Positions 28,603-37,180 of a stretch of DNA of 64,000 nt are shown piece by piece. The stretch covers positions 62,001 to 126,000 of the forward strand of contig NZ_JACHIB010000013.1 in assembly GCF_014203015.1 (NCBI RefSeq), given 5' to 3'. The DNA is from Castellaniella defragrans. GTDB taxonomy: Bacteria > Pseudomonadota > Gammaproteobacteria > Burkholderiales > Burkholderiaceae_B. Below the pieces are notes generated by a model, which was given only the letters and a program-made list of their open reading frames with translations, was not told the origin of the DNA and ran no database searches. Both the position numbers and the translations under genes were made by a program. Within the stretch, counting starts at the first letter, position 1; each line of letters begins with the position of its first letter.

Positions 28603-29063
28603 GCCCGCGCGCCGTCCTCGATGCCTTCGAGGATCGGGCATTCCGGCCGGTCGTCGCCATGGCAGCGCTGCGCCAGCTCGCGCAGCGTCGCCGCCATGCC
28701 GCGCAGCAGGGCGGCCTTGGCCTCCAGCGCCTCGATGTGCGCCAGGGCCAGGCGTTTGACCTCCGCGCTGGCGCGGCCGCGGTCGCGCCACAGGCCGGTC
28801 AGCTCCGCGATCTGCTTCAATGAAAACCCCAGGTCGCGCGCGCTGCGGATGAAGCGCAGCGCGTGCAGGTCGGCCTCGCCGTACTGGCGGTAGCCGGCGG
28901 CGCTGCGCGCCTGCGGGACGAACAGGCCTTCCTGCTCGTAGTAGCGGATCATCTTGGGGCTCAGGCCGGTACGGGCGGCCGCCTCGCCGATCGTGAACGG
29001 CGCGCGGGCGGCGGCGGCGCGCGGCCTGGAACCGGCATCGTGCCGGGTGCGGGATTCAGCCAT
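28566..29063 (-). CDS. cueR: CueR-type copper-sensing MerR regulator
   Basis: Cu(I)/Ag(I)-responsive activator, 165 residues. A 20-residue Arg/Ala-rich leader precedes the helix-turn-helix ([20 protein letters not shown]). Cys134 and Cys142 in CHGDDRPEC give the CueR C-x7-C site, and a serine (Ser99 in ASAEVKR) sits where +1 ion sensors have Ser77 rather than Cys. Its start overlaps the copA 3' end by 8 bp on the same strand, so copA and cueR are co-transcribed. Probable targets are 31372-31394 and 32509-32541. Confidence 0.92.
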   Translation of the reverse strand: MAESRTRHDAGSRPRAAAARAPFTIGEAAARTGLSPKMIRYYEQEGLFVPQARSAAGYRQYGEADLHALRFIRSARDLGFSLKQIAELTGLWRDRGRASAEVKRLALAHIEALEAKAALLRGMAATLRELAQRCHGDDRPECPILEGIEDGARAQAGAGACHSDT

Positions 29064-31332
29064 GACGGACCTCCAGGGGCAGCCATTTCAGGCGCAGGGC
29101 GTTGACCACGACGAAGACGCTGGACAGCGCCATGGCGCCGGCCCCCAGCATGGGCGAGAGCTGCAGCCCGGTGTAGGGATACAGGGCGCCGGCCGCCACT
29201 GGGATCAGGGCGGCGTTGTAGGCGAAGGCCCAGAACAGGTTCTGGGCGATGTTGCGCAGCGTCAGCCGCGACAGCGCGATGGCGCGCGCCACCGAGTTCA
29301 GGTCCTCGTTCATCAGCACCACGTCGGCCGATTCGATGGCCACGTCGGTGCCCTGGCCGATGGCGATGCCCACGTCGGCCGTCGCCAGGGCGGGCGCGTC
29401 GTTGATGCCGTCGCCGACGAAGGCCAGGGAGCCGGCCTCGCGCCGCAGGGCCCGCAGCAGTTCCGCCTTGTGCGCGGGCAGGGTCCGGGCGTGGACGATG
29501 TCGATGCCCAGTTCGCCGGCCACGGCGCGGGCGGCGGCCTCGTGGTCGCCGGTGATGAGCGCGGTCTTCAGCCCCAGGGCGTGCAGGCGGGCGATGGCCT
29601 CGCGCGCGCCGGGCCGCAGCGGGTCGGCCACGGCGAGCACCCCCGCCAGCCGGCCGTCGCGCGCCGCCAGGAAGACGGTCTTCCCCTGGCCGGCCAGGGC
29701 CCGGACCTGTGCCTCGACCTCGGCCTCGACCGGTACGCCGTGGTCGCGCATCAGGGCCTCGCTGCCCAGCAGCCAGCCGTGCCCCCCGACCCGCCCCTGC
29801 ACGCCCGCGCCGGTGAGCGCCGCGAAGCCCTCCACCGGCGCCAGGGGCAGCCGCTCGGCCCGGGCGGCCTCCAGCAGGGCATGCGCGATGGGGTGTTCCG
29901 AGGCGCTCTGCACCGCGGCCACCGCCGCCAGCAGGGCGGGACGGTCCAGGCCGTCCAGGGGCAGGGCGTCGCTGAGCGCCGGCCGGCCCAGGGTCAGCGT
30001 GCCGGTCTTGTCGAAGGCCGCCACGCGGACGCTGCGCAGGCGCTGCAGGGCGTCGCCCTGGCGGAACACGATGCCCAGGCCCGCCGCGCGGCCCGTGGCC
30101 ACCATGATCGAGATCGGCGTGGCCAGCCCCATGGCGCAGGGGCAGGCGATGATCAGCACCGCCACGCCGGCGATCAGCGCGTGCGTCAGCCGCGGCTCGG
30201 GGCCCCAGAACAGCCAGCCCAGGAAGGCCAGCACGGCCAGGCCCATGACGGCCGGCACGAACCAGCCGGTGACCCGGTCCACCAGGCGCTGGATCGGCAG
30301 CTTGGCCCCCTGCGCCTGCTCGACCAGGCGGATGATGTGGGCCAGCACCGTGTCGGCGCCGACCTGCGTGGCGCGCATCACCAGGCCGCCGCGCGTGTTC
30401 AGCGTGCCGCCGATGAGGCGGTCGCCCGGGCGGCGCGTGGCCGGGATGGGCTCGCCCGTGATCATGGATTCGTCCACCCAGGACTCGCCCTCGACGACCG
30501 TGCCGTCGACCGGGATCTTCTCGCCGGGCCGCACCCGCACCTCGTCGCCGGGCGCGAGCGCGTCGATGGGCAGCTCGGTCCAGTCGCCGCCGCGCCGCGC
30601 CCAGGCCGTGCGCGGCCGCAGGCCGATCAGCTGGCGGATGGCCGAGCCGGCCCGGCCCCGGGCGCGGGCTTCCAGCCAGCGGCCCAGCAGGATCAGCGTG
30701 GCGACGACCGCGGCGGCCTCGAAATACAGGTGGCGGACCTCGTCCGGGAAGAGGGCGGACGCCACCGTGACCAGCGCGGAATACAGCCAGGCGCTGCCCG
30801 CGCCCAGGGCGACCAGCGTGTTCATGTCCGGCCCCAGGTGCCGCAGCGCCTTGAAGCCGCGGGTGAAGAAGGCCCGGCCCGGCCCGGCCAGCACGGCGGT
30901 GGCGAGCGCGAATTCGGCCCAGGCCAGTGCTTGCGGATCGACCAGGGACTGGATCGCATGGTGCAGGGCGGGGACCAGGTGCCCGCCCATCTCGACCAGG
31001 AACACCGGCAGCGTCAGGACCAGGGCCAGGAAGAAGCGCCGCCCAGCGGCCGCGTCTTCGTTCGCGTCCGCGTCGCCGGCCGCCTGCGCGGGATCCTCGC
31101 GGCGGAGCAGCCGCGCCTGGTAGCCGCGTTTTTCGACGGCGGCGACCAGCGCTCCGGGATCGGCGCCCTCGGCCGCGAGGGTGACGTGGGCGCGGCGCGT
31201 GGCCAGGTTGACGCTGGCCTGCGCCACGCCGGGGACTTTCGCCAGAGCCGTTTCGACCCGGCGCACGCAGGAGGCGCAGGTCATGCCCTCGACTTCGAGG
31301 TCGAGCGCGGAAGGGGCGGGCGGGGTGGACAT
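29056..31332 (-). CDS. copA: copper-exporting P1B-type ATPase
   Basis: Inner-membrane Cu(I) exporter, 758 residues from ATG 31332 (GGAG 7 nt upstream; in-frame ATGs at 31350 and 31380 lack a good site). It has one N-terminal metal-binding domain (GMTCASC), eight predicted TM helices with CPC in [19 protein letters not shown], phosphorylation site DKTGTLTLG, and a [11 protein letters not shown] hinge. Product exports cytoplasmic copper; CopZ-like protein at 32572 could deliver it. Upstream is a CueR-like dyad. Divergent from a VOC-family gene. Confidence 0.95.
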   Translation of the reverse strand: MSTPPAPSALDLEVEGMTCASCVRRVETALAKVPGVAQASVNLATRRAHVTLAAEGADPGALVAAVEKRGYQARLLRREDPAQAAGDADANEDAAAGRRFFLALVLTLPVFLVEMGGHLVPALHHAIQSLVDPQALAWAEFALATAVLAGPGRAFFTRGFKALRHLGPDMNTLVALGAGSAWLYSALVTVASALFPDEVRHLYFEAAAVVATLILLGRWLEARARGRAGSAIRQLIGLRPRTAWARRGGDWTELPIDALAPGDEVRVRPGEKIPVDGTVVEGESWVDESMITGEPIPATRRPGDRLIGGTLNTRGGLVMRATQVGADTVLAHIIRLVEQAQGAKLPIQRLVDRVTGWFVPAVMGLAVLAFLGWLFWGPEPRLTHALIAGVAVLIIACPCAMGLATPISIMVATGRAAGLGIVFRQGDALQRLRSVRVAAFDKTGTLTLGRPALSDALPLDGLDRPALLAAVAAVQSASEHPIAHALLEAARAERLPLAPVEGFAALTGAGVQGRVGGHGWLLGSEALMRDHGVPVEAEVEAQVRALAGQGKTVFLAARDGRLAGVLAVADPLRPGAREAIARLHALGLKTALITGDHEAAARAVAGELGIDIVHARTLPAHKAELLRALRREAGSLAFVGDGINDAPALATADVGIAIGQGTDVAIESADVVLMNEDLNSVARAIALSRLTLRNIAQNLFWAFAYNAALIPVAAGALYPYTGLQLSPMLGAGAMALSSVFVVVNALRLKWLPLEVRHG

Positions 31333-31371
31333 GGACGGGCTCCGGTTCATCACGATGATTGTAGGATGAGG

Positions 31372-31394
31372 CTTGACCATGTGGTAAGGTCAAG
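31372..31394 (-). promoter_or_regulatory. candidate CueR operator upstream of copA
   Basis: Perfect 7-bp dyad CTTGACC / GGTCAAG with a 9-nt centre. On the minus strand TTGACC is a -35 followed 19 nt later by a poor -10 (CATCCT). Alternatively TTACCA with TACAAT (31363-31358) at 18 nt could serve. On the minus strand it matches the box before copZ at 18 of 24 positions in the same register. Half of the dyad lies next to GGATGAGGC, the opening motif of the intergenic element. Confidence 0.65.
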
Positions 31395-31440
31395 GGGCGC
31401 CGCTGGGCCGCCGGTCACGCACAACAACCATGGGAATGCC

Positions 31441-31833
31441 ATGACGATACGCATCGACAGACTCGACCACCTCGTCCTCACGGTCGGGGACGTCGCCGCC
31501 ACCTGCGATTTCTACTCGCGCGTGCTCGGCATGGAGGTCGTGACCTTCGGCGAGGGCCGCAAGGCCCTGGCCTTCGGCCGCCAGAAGATCAATCTGCACC
31601 AGCGGGGCCGGGAAATCGAGCCCAAGGCCGCCATGGCGCTGCCCGGCACCGCCGACCTGTGCCTGGTCACCACCGAAACGCCGCAGGCGGTGCTGGCGCA
31701 TCTGCGGGCCTGCGGCGTGCCGGTGCTCGACGGCCCGGTGCCGCGCACGGGCGCGACGGGGAAGATCACCTCGGTGTATTTCAGGGACCCGGACGGGAAC
31801 CTGATCGAGGTGGCGAGCTACGACGAGGCCTGA
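31441..31833 (+). CDS. VOC (glyoxalase/bleomycin resistance) superfamily protein
   Basis: Small metal-dependent or binding protein of 130 residues made of two beta-alpha-beta-beta-beta units. RIDRLDHLVLTVGDVAATC begins the first and FRDPDGNLIEVASY ends the second. Potential metal ligands His10 and the terminal Glu are present. Such proteins include glyoxalases, fosfomycin or bleomycin resistance proteins and dioxygenases; this one cannot be assigned. It is divergent from copA and starts 47 nt after the copper-type dyad, but no good plus-strand -10 is seen. Confidence 0.85.
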   Translation: MTIRIDRLDHLVLTVGDVAATCDFYSRVLGMEVVTFGEGRKALAFGRQKINLHQRGREIEPKAAMALPGTADLCLVTTETPQAVLAHLRACGVPVLDGPVPRTGATGKITSVYFRDPDGNLIEVASYDEA

Positions 31834-31880
31834 AGGCGTTGCAAGGCCAAGCCTCTGCATTTGGCTTGCTTCTTGCTGTT

Positions 31881-31897
31881 GTTGCGTGATGCGCAAC
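31881..31897 (+). promoter_or_regulatory. probable higBA operator
   Basis: Inverted repeat GTTGCG / CGCAAC with a 5-nt centre, 17 nt before the toxin start. Short palindromes at this position are typical binding sites of the HigA antitoxin. Confidence 0.5.
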
Positions 31898-31913
31898 ATG
31901 GTACGCTTGAGTC

Positions 31914-32195
31914 ATGATCAAGTCCTTCCGACATAAAGGGCTGCGCAGGCTCTTCGAGACGGGCAGCGCATCGGGCGTACAGGCAAGTCATGCGAAACGC
32001 CTGCGGCTTCAACTGACCGCCCTCGATACCGCGTGCACGATTGAAGATATGGATATCCCTGGCTTCCGCCTGCATCCCTTGAAGGGTGACATGAAGGGGC
32101 GCTGGTCGATCACTGTCAATGGCAACTGGCGCGTCACGTTCGAGTTCCAGGACGGCAATGCCTATATTCTGGATTACGAGGACTATCACTCATGA
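31914..32195 (+). CDS. higB: HigB-type toxin (RelE superfamily)
   Basis: Predicted ribosome-dependent mRNA endonuclease of 93 residues. MIKSFRHKGLRRLFETG, LHPLKGDMKGRWSITVNGNW and VTFEFQDGNAYILDYEDYH are the family's conserved blocks. The toxin precedes the antitoxin, as in HigBA but unlike RelBE, and the two overlap by 4 bp (ATGA). It sits between the copper genes. Confidence 0.93.
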   Translation: MIKSFRHKGLRRLFETGSASGVQASHAKRLRLQLTALDTACTIEDMDIPGFRLHPLKGDMKGRWSITVNGNWRVTFEFQDGNAYILDYEDYHS

Positions 32196-32485
32196 GCATG
32201 CACAATCCCCCGCACCCCGGCGAGTTCATCTCCGGTATCTATCTGGAACCCTATGGCATCAGCGGCCGAGAGCTTGCCGGCAAGCTCGGCGTCGCGGCAT
32301 CCACCCTGAGCCGGATTCTCAAGGGCACCAGCCGCGTCACGCCGGAAATGGCCTTGCGGCTGTCCAAGGCCATCGGCCGCAGTCCTGAAAGCTGGCTGGC
32401 CATGCAGGATGCCCATGATCTATGGGTTGCGCGCCAATACGTCAACCTGGATGATGTGGGCGAGTTGAAGCTGGCTGTGGCTTGA
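32192..32485 (+). CDS. higA: HigA-type antitoxin
   Basis: DNA-binding antitoxin, 97 residues, XRE/HigA family. PPHPGEFISGIYLEPYGIS is the family opening and GRELAGKLGVAASTLSRIL is the helix-turn-helix, followed by the conserved SPESWLAMQDAHDLW. It should neutralise HigB and repress the pair through the palindrome at 31881-31897. Confidence 0.94.
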   Translation: MSMHNPPHPGEFISGIYLEPYGISGRELAGKLGVAASTLSRILKGTSRVTPEMALRLSKAIGRSPESWLAMQDAHDLWVARQYVNLDDVGELKLAVA

Positions 32486-32508
32486 AGGACGTCTTCCACT
32501 GCTCAACG

Positions 32509-32541
32509 CCTTGAGCTTCCCGCCGTGTCAAGGTTTAAGAT
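32509..32541 (+). promoter_or_regulatory. CueR-type promoter upstream of copZ
   Basis: -35 TTGAGC (32511-32516), a 19-nt spacer and -10 TAAGAT (32536-32541). The 24-nt box at 32509-32532 has half-sites CCTTGA and GTCAAG. It equals the copA box at 18 of 24 positions in register. The overlong spacer is diagnostic of MerR-family activation. Confidence 0.72.
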
Positions 32542-32571
32542 GCCGGCTGTCCCTTTCCAGGAGCCTTCCCC

Positions 32572-32772
32572 ATGAAGACCGAATTCATCGTTTCCGACAT
32601 GACCTGCAACCACTGCGTGCAGACCATCACCCGGGCCGTGCAGGACGTGGCGCCCGACGCCACCGTCCAGACGGATCTGGGCGCGCACCGCGTCACGATC
32701 GAGTCGTCGGCGGACGCGGCGACGCTCCAGGCCGCCATCGCCGAGGAAGGCTACGACGTTCAACCCGCTTGA
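32572..32772 (+). CDS. copZ: copper chaperone-like HMA domain protein
   Basis: Cytoplasmic metal chaperone of 66 residues, a single heavy-metal-associated domain. The ligand motif is MTCNHC at residues 10-15 in the standard ferredoxin-like fold. AGGAG precedes the ATG. It lies 14 nt before a flavoprotein reductase gene and downstream of a CueR-type promoter, so it probably buffers Cu(I) and hands it to CopA. Confidence 0.93.
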   Translation: MKTEFIVSDMTCNHCVQTITRAVQDVAPDATVQTDLGAHRVTIESSADAATLQAAIAEEGYDVQPA

Positions 32773-32786
32773 AACGGGGCGCGGCC

Positions 32787-34175
32787 ATGAGCGATCGGAT
32801 CATCGACTGCGACGTCGCCATCGTCGGCGCCGGTTCGGCCGGCCTGCCGGCCTACCGCGAGGTCGTCAAGGCGGGCCTGAAACCCCTGCTGATCGAAGGC
32901 GGGCCGCACGGCACCATGTGCGCCCGGGTGGGCTGCATGCCGTCCAAGCTGCTGATCGCGGCGGCCCAGGCGGCGGCCGATGCGCGCCACGCCGACGGCT
33001 TCGGCATCCGCCTGGGCGGTCCGCCCCGGGTGGACGGCCCGGCCGTGATGGAGCGGGTGCGGCGCGAGCGCGACCGCTTCGTGAGCTTCGTGGTGGACGA
33101 CGTGGAAGCCATGCCGCCGGAGCACCGCCTGGACGCCCCCGTGGAATTCCTGCGCGACGGCGTGCTGCGGGCCGCCGACGGCCGCGAGGTGCATGCGGAA
33201 CGCATCATCCTCGCCACCGGCACGCGGCCGAACGTGCCGGAGCAATACCGGCCGCTGGGCGAGCTGGCGATCGTCAACGACGACGTGTTCGACTGGCGCG
33301 ACCTGCCGCGCAGCGTGCTGGTGATCGGCTCGGGCGTGATCGGAGTGGAACTGGGCCTGGCGCTGGCGCGCCTGGGCGTTCGGGTGCGGGTGCTGAACCG
33401 CTCCGACAGCTTCGTCCATCTGGCGGATCCCCGGGTGCGGGCCGCCGCGCTGGAGCTGCTGGGTCCCGAGCTGGCCCTGGTGCAGTGCGCCCGGGTCGCC
33501 ACGGTGCGCCGCGAGGGCGATCAGGCCGTGGTGGGCTGGTCGGTGGACGGCGGCCCCGAAACCGTGGAACGCTTCGATCGCGTGCTGCTGACGGCGGGCC
33601 GCAGCCCGGCCCTGGACGCGCTGCACCTGGAGCGCACCACGATGCCGCTGGACGAGCGCGGCCGGCCGCGCTTCGATCCGGCCACGCTGCAGGTCCACGG
33701 CCAGCCGGTGTTCCTGGCGGGCGACGTGACCGGCCACCACGCCATCCAGCACGAGGCCTCCGACGACGGCCGGCTGGCCGGGCGCAACGCGGCCGCCTGG
33801 CCCGACGTGCATGCGCTGCCGCGCCGCGCGGCCATGGCGGTGGTGTTCAGCGATCCGCAGATCATGCAGGTGGGCGGCGGCTACGCGGCGCTGGGCGATC
33901 CGGAGGCGGTCGCCATCGGCGAGGTCGATTGGACGCGCCAGGGCCGCTCGCGGGTCATGCTGCGCAACCGCGGCCTGCTGCGCGTCTACATGCGCAAATC
34001 CGACCGGCGCTTCCTGGGCGCGGAAATGATCGGGCCGGACGCGGAGCACGTCGCCCACCTGCTGGCCTGGGCCTTGCAGATGGAATTGACCGTGCCGGAC
34101 ATGCTCAAGCTGCCGTTCTACCATCCAACGATCGAGGAAGGCATCCGCACGGCGCTGCGCGACGCCGCGCGGTAG
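32787..34175 (+). CDS. pyridine nucleotide-disulfide oxidoreductase (dihydrolipoamide dehydrogenase-like)
   Basis: FAD-dependent disulfide reductase, 462 residues. FAD loop VGAGSAG, redox-active disulfide CARVGC (C-x4-C) before MPSK, NAD(P) loop VIGSGVIGVELG, second FAD site FLAGDVTGH and C-terminal FYHPTIEEG with the catalytic His-Glu pair. It lacks the C-terminal CysCys of mercuric reductase and the lipoyl domain of the lpdA product at 45126. ATG 32787 is 14 nt after copZ, so both should share the copper-type promoter. The real substrate is unknown. Confidence 0.9.
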   Translation: MSDRIIDCDVAIVGAGSAGLPAYREVVKAGLKPLLIEGGPHGTMCARVGCMPSKLLIAAAQAAADARHADGFGIRLGGPPRVDGPAVMERVRRERDRFVSFVVDDVEAMPPEHRLDAPVEFLRDGVLRAADGREVHAERIILATGTRPNVPEQYRPLGELAIVNDDVFDWRDLPRSVLVIGSGVIGVELGLALARLGVRVRVLNRSDSFVHLADPRVRAAALELLGPELALVQCARVATVRREGDQAVVGWSVDGGPETVERFDRVLLTAGRSPALDALHLERTTMPLDERGRPRFDPATLQVHGQPVFLAGDVTGHHAIQHEASDDGRLAGRNAAAWPDVHALPRRAAMAVVFSDPQIMQVGGGYAALGDPEAVAIGEVDWTRQGRSRVMLRNRGLLRVYMRKSDRRFLGAEMIGPDAEHVAHLLAWALQMELTVPDMLKLPFYHPTIEEGIRTALRDAAR

Positions 34176-34250
34176 AGCGGGCCCGGACGGAGGTTCCCGC
34201 GGACCGTTTCGCGCCGGGCGGATCCGGGCGGCATGCGGGCCGTGCGCGGG
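34176..34250 (+). repeat. degenerate intergenic element copy
   Basis: GTTCCCGCGGACCGTTTCG, then GCGGATCCGGGCGGCATGC and GGGCCGTGCG, follow the order of the hairpin and palindrome modules but neither pairs well. It lies between the reductase gene and the convergent Sco gene. Confidence 0.45.
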
Positions 34251-34286
34251 GCGCGCGCCGCAGGGCGGCATGTTCGCCGCCCGGTT

Positions 34287-34859
34287 TCAGCGCAGCATCG
34301 GCTTCAGCGCAGCCAGCAATTCTTCCTGGGATTCGCCGTCCGAGGCCAGCCAGGTGGCCTTGCCGTGCTGGTCGAAGGCGTAGATGCCGCGGCTGTGGGC
34401 GACCTCGTAGGGGGCATCCGGGTGCTGCGGATCGGGGCGCTCGATCTGGTAGGCGACCCGGTAGCGCCGGGCGAGCGCGGCGATGGCTTTTTCATCGCCC
34501 GTCAGGCCGATGGCGTGGGGGTCGAACTGGTCCACGTAGGCCTGCAGGATGTCGGGCGTGTCGCGGTGCGGATCGACGCTGACGAACAGGATGCGCACCT
34601 GGTCGGCCTTCGGGCCCAGGGACTCGGTCACCTGGGCCAGTTGCGCCATGGTCGTCGGGCAGATGTCCGGGCAGCTGGCGTAGCCGAAGAACATCAGCAC
34701 CACCTTGCCGGCGAAGGCCTGCTGGGTGACGGTCGCGCCGCCCGCGCCCTGCAGCGAGAACTTCAGGTCCGGCAGGAAGCCGCGCACCGGATGGACCGCC
34801 GCCAGCGCCAGGCTCGTGCCGGCCAGCCACAATATGAGTCCCGACAATAGGTGTTGCAC
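34287..34859 (-). CDS. Sco1/SenC/PrrC-family copper-binding thioredoxin-fold protein
   Basis: Membrane-anchored periplasmic protein that helps deliver copper to the CuA site of cytochrome oxidase or acts as a thiol reductase. 190 residues from a GTG at 34859, preceded by AAAAAGGG; a longer frame would include residues encoded by the neighbouring repeat. An N-terminal hydrophobic anchor is followed by YASCPDICPTTM (CxxxC) and the ligand His in EVAHSRGIYAFD. Close to other copper genes. Probably separately transcribed from prlC because of the repeat between them. Confidence 0.92.
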   Translation of the reverse strand: MQHLLSGLILWLAGTSLALAAVHPVRGFLPDLKFSLQGAGGATVTQQAFAGKVVLMFFGYASCPDICPTTMAQLAQVTESLGPKADQVRILFVSVDPHRDTPDILQAYVDQFDPHAIGLTGDEKAIAALARRYRVAYQIERPDPQHPDAPYEVAHSRGIYAFDQHGKATWLASDGESQEELLAALKPMLR

Positions 34860-34880
34860 GAAAGCGCCCTTTTTGCCGCT

Positions 34881-34960
34881 GGATGAGCCAGGACATGGGT
34901 CAGTCCCTGCGGACTGACCCACGCCTGACGAATCCGAGCGGCCTGCAAGCCGCGAGGTGG
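34881..34960 (+). repeat. intergenic hairpin-palindrome element, single copy
   Basis: GGATGAGCC, then an 11-bp perfect stem TGGGTCAGTCC/GGACTGACCCA (34896-34921, loop CTGC), CGAATCCGA, and near-palindrome GCGGCCTGCAAGCCGC, ending GAGGTGG. It is antisense to the two flanking genes, prlC and the Sco gene. Confidence 0.85.
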
Positions 34961-34974
34961 ACGGGAGCTTCATC

Positions 34975-37056
34975 TCACGCTTCCAGCAACCCGCTATGCC
35001 GCAGCAGGGCCTCGATGCTGGGATCGCGGCCGCGGAAGGCGCGGAAGGATTCCGCGGCCGGGCGCGAGCCGCCGACGGCGATGATCTCGTCCAGGTAGCG
35101 GCGGCTGGTGTCCGGGTCGAACACGTCGCGCGTGCCGTCCGGGCCGGGCCGGGCGGCTTCCTCGAAGGCGGCGTAGGCGTCGGCCGACAGGACCTCGGCC
35201 CATTTGTAGCTGTAGTAGCCGGCGCCGTAGCCGCCCGCGAACAGGTGCGAGAAGGCGTGCGGGAAGCGGTGCCAGGCGGGCGGGATCAGCAGCGCGACTT
35301 CCTGGCGCACCTGGTCCAGCGTGTCCAGGACTTCGCTGATCGACAGGCCGCTGGAACGGGTGTGGATCAGCATGTCGAACAGGGCGAATTCGACCTGGCG
35401 CAGGGTCTGCAGGCCGCTCTGGAAGTTGCGCGCGGCGATCATGCGGTCGTACAGGGCGCGGGGCAGGGGCTCGCCGGTGTCCACGTGGCGCGTCAGGGAC
35501 TGCAGCACGTCCCATTCCCAGCAGAAGTTCTCCATGAACTGCGAGGGCAGCTCGATGGCGTCCCATTCCACGGCGGCGAAGGCGGCGGCGCCGGGATCGT
35601 CCACGCGCGAGAGCAGCGTGTGCATGGCGTGGCCGCTTTCGTGGAACAGGGTGATCACGTCGTCATGGGACAGCAGGGCCTCGCGGCCGTCCTGCGGCGA
35701 GGGGAAATTGCAGGTCAGCCAGGCGAGCGGCGTGTGCAGGCGCCCGGCATGCACGCGGCGGCTGCGCTCGCTGTCCACCCAGGCGCCGCCCTGCTTGCTG
35801 GGGCGGGCGTACAGGTCCATGCCCAGGCGGCCGAGTTCCCGGCCCTCGGCGTCCAGCACCCGGTAGATGCGCGCATCGGCGTGCCAGGCGGGCGCGTCGG
35901 TGACTTCCAGGCGCACGCCGAACAGGGTGCGGATCACCTGGAACAGGCCGTCCAGCACGCGGGATTCGGTGAAGTAGGGGCGCAGTTCCTCGTCGGAATA
36001 GGCGTAGCGGCTTTCGCGCAGGCGTTCGGACGCGTAGGCGATGTCCCAGGGTTCCAGGGGATCGAGCCCGAGCTCGCGCGCGGCGAAGGCGCGCAGTTCG
36101 TCCAGGTCGCGCTGGGCGCTGGGGCGGGCGCGGGCGGCCAGCTCGCGCAGGAAGTCCAGCACCTGGCCGGCGCTGTCGGCCATGCGGGTTTCCAGGCGCA
36201 GGCTGGCGAAGTCGGGGTGGCCCAGCAGGGCGGCTTCCTCGGCCCGCAGGGCCAGCAGCGTCTCGATGGATTCGGAATTGTCGAAGGCCGGATCGCCTTG
36301 GTCCGAGGCCCGCGTGGCGTGCGCCCGGTACAGGGTCTGGCGCAGGGCACGGTCCCGGGCGTGCAGCATGACCGGCAGGTAGCAGGGCATGTGCAGCGTC
36401 AGTTTCCAGCCCTGCTCGCCCGCCGACCGGGCGGTCTGGGCGGCCGCGGCGACCACGTCCGCGGGCAGGCCCTCCAGGCGGGCCTCGTCGGTGATCAGCA
36501 GGGACCAGCCGTCGGTCGCGTCGAGCACGTTCTCGGAGAATTTCTGCGCGACCTGGGCCTGCAGTTCGGCGTTGCGGGCGTAGGTCTCGCGCGCGGCGCC
36601 TTCCAGTTCGACCCCGCTCAGGCGGAAGTCGCGCAACGCCAGCTCGACGATGCGGCGGCGGGTCGGCGACAGTCCGGCGAAGGCCGGGCTCGCCGCGAGC
36701 GCGCGGTAGCGTTCGTACAGGCCGCGATGCAGTCCCACCCAGGTGGAGAATTCGCTCATCAGCGGCAGGCAGGCGTTGTAGGCGGCGCGCAGTTCCGGCG
36801 TGTTGACCACGCCGTTCAGGTGCCCGGCGATGGACCAGGCGCGGTGCAGGCGTTCGGACGGGTCCTCGATGGCCTCGACCAGGTTGTCCCAGCCGGGCGG
36901 GTCGGTGCGCGCGGCGGCGGCCTCGATCGCGGCGCGCGAGGCCTCGATCAGCTCGCGCACGGCGGGCTCGATGTGTTCGGGCCGGACGGCGCCGTAGTCC
37001 ACGAATGCCTCGGCCGGGACGAGGAGGGGATTGCCGGCGGTGCGGGTACTGTTCAT
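34975..37056 (-). CDS. prlC: oligopeptidase A (M3 family)
   Basis: Cytoplasmic zinc metallopeptidase that degrades signal peptides and short peptides. 693 residues from ATG 37056; an upstream ATG at 37128 would add 24 residues encoded by repeats and lacks a site. The zinc motif is LFHESGHAMHTLL, with the third ligand in EWDAIELPSQFMENF. Codirectional with, but 124 nt after, folD. Confidence 0.95.
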   Translation of the reverse strand: MNSTRTAGNPLLVPAEAFVDYGAVRPEHIEPAVRELIEASRAAIEAAAARTDPPGWDNLVEAIEDPSERLHRAWSIAGHLNGVVNTPELRAAYNACLPLMSEFSTWVGLHRGLYERYRALAASPAFAGLSPTRRRIVELALRDFRLSGVELEGAARETYARNAELQAQVAQKFSENVLDATDGWSLLITDEARLEGLPADVVAAAAQTARSAGEQGWKLTLHMPCYLPVMLHARDRALRQTLYRAHATRASDQGDPAFDNSESIETLLALRAEEAALLGHPDFASLRLETRMADSAGQVLDFLRELAARARPSAQRDLDELRAFAARELGLDPLEPWDIAYASERLRESRYAYSDEELRPYFTESRVLDGLFQVIRTLFGVRLEVTDAPAWHADARIYRVLDAEGRELGRLGMDLYARPSKQGGAWVDSERSRRVHAGRLHTPLAWLTCNFPSPQDGREALLSHDDVITLFHESGHAMHTLLSRVDDPGAAAFAAVEWDAIELPSQFMENFCWEWDVLQSLTRHVDTGEPLPRALYDRMIAARNFQSGLQTLRQVEFALFDMLIHTRSSGLSISEVLDTLDQVRQEVALLIPPAWHRFPHAFSHLFAGGYGAGYYSYKWAEVLSADAYAAFEEAARPGPDGTRDVFDPDTSRRYLDEIIAVGGSRPAAESFRAFRGRDPSIEALLRHSGLLEA

Positions 37057-37091
37057 GCGAGCCCAGATGGGGGCGGCGCCCCCGTTTTTCA

Positions 37092-37175
37092 AGTCTGCCG
37101 CGTCACGCTTTCGAGTCTGCCGCGTCACGTCCGCAGCCTCATCTCCGCGGCGCTACGCCCGCGGCGCCACGCCCG
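37092..37175. repeat. short tandem repeats upstream of prlC
   Basis: AGTCTGCCGCGTCACG recurs at 37092 and 37114 (22-bp period), and CGCGGCGCTACGCC is followed by CGCGGCGCCACGCC (37146-37173). They fill the space between folD and prlC. Confidence 0.65.
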
Positions 37176-37180
37176 CGGCC

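Noticed and set aside
28954..31833. A 959-codon frame opposite copA that runs into the VOC gene
   Set aside because: It is an antisense frame created by GC-rich codon bias. Only the last part, from ATG 31441, resembles a protein family.
32787..34175. Mercuric reductase, given the nearby MerR-like and HMA genes
   Set aside because: The C-terminal CysCys pair of MerA is absent and the end HPTIEE is that of lipoamide dehydrogenase-type enzymes. The mercury-type regulator is 30 kb away.
34860..34973. Longer Sco protein starting inside the repeat element
   Set aside because: The added residues are encoded by the antisense strand of the repeat. GTG 34859 has AAAAAGGG upstream and begins right before the membrane anchor.
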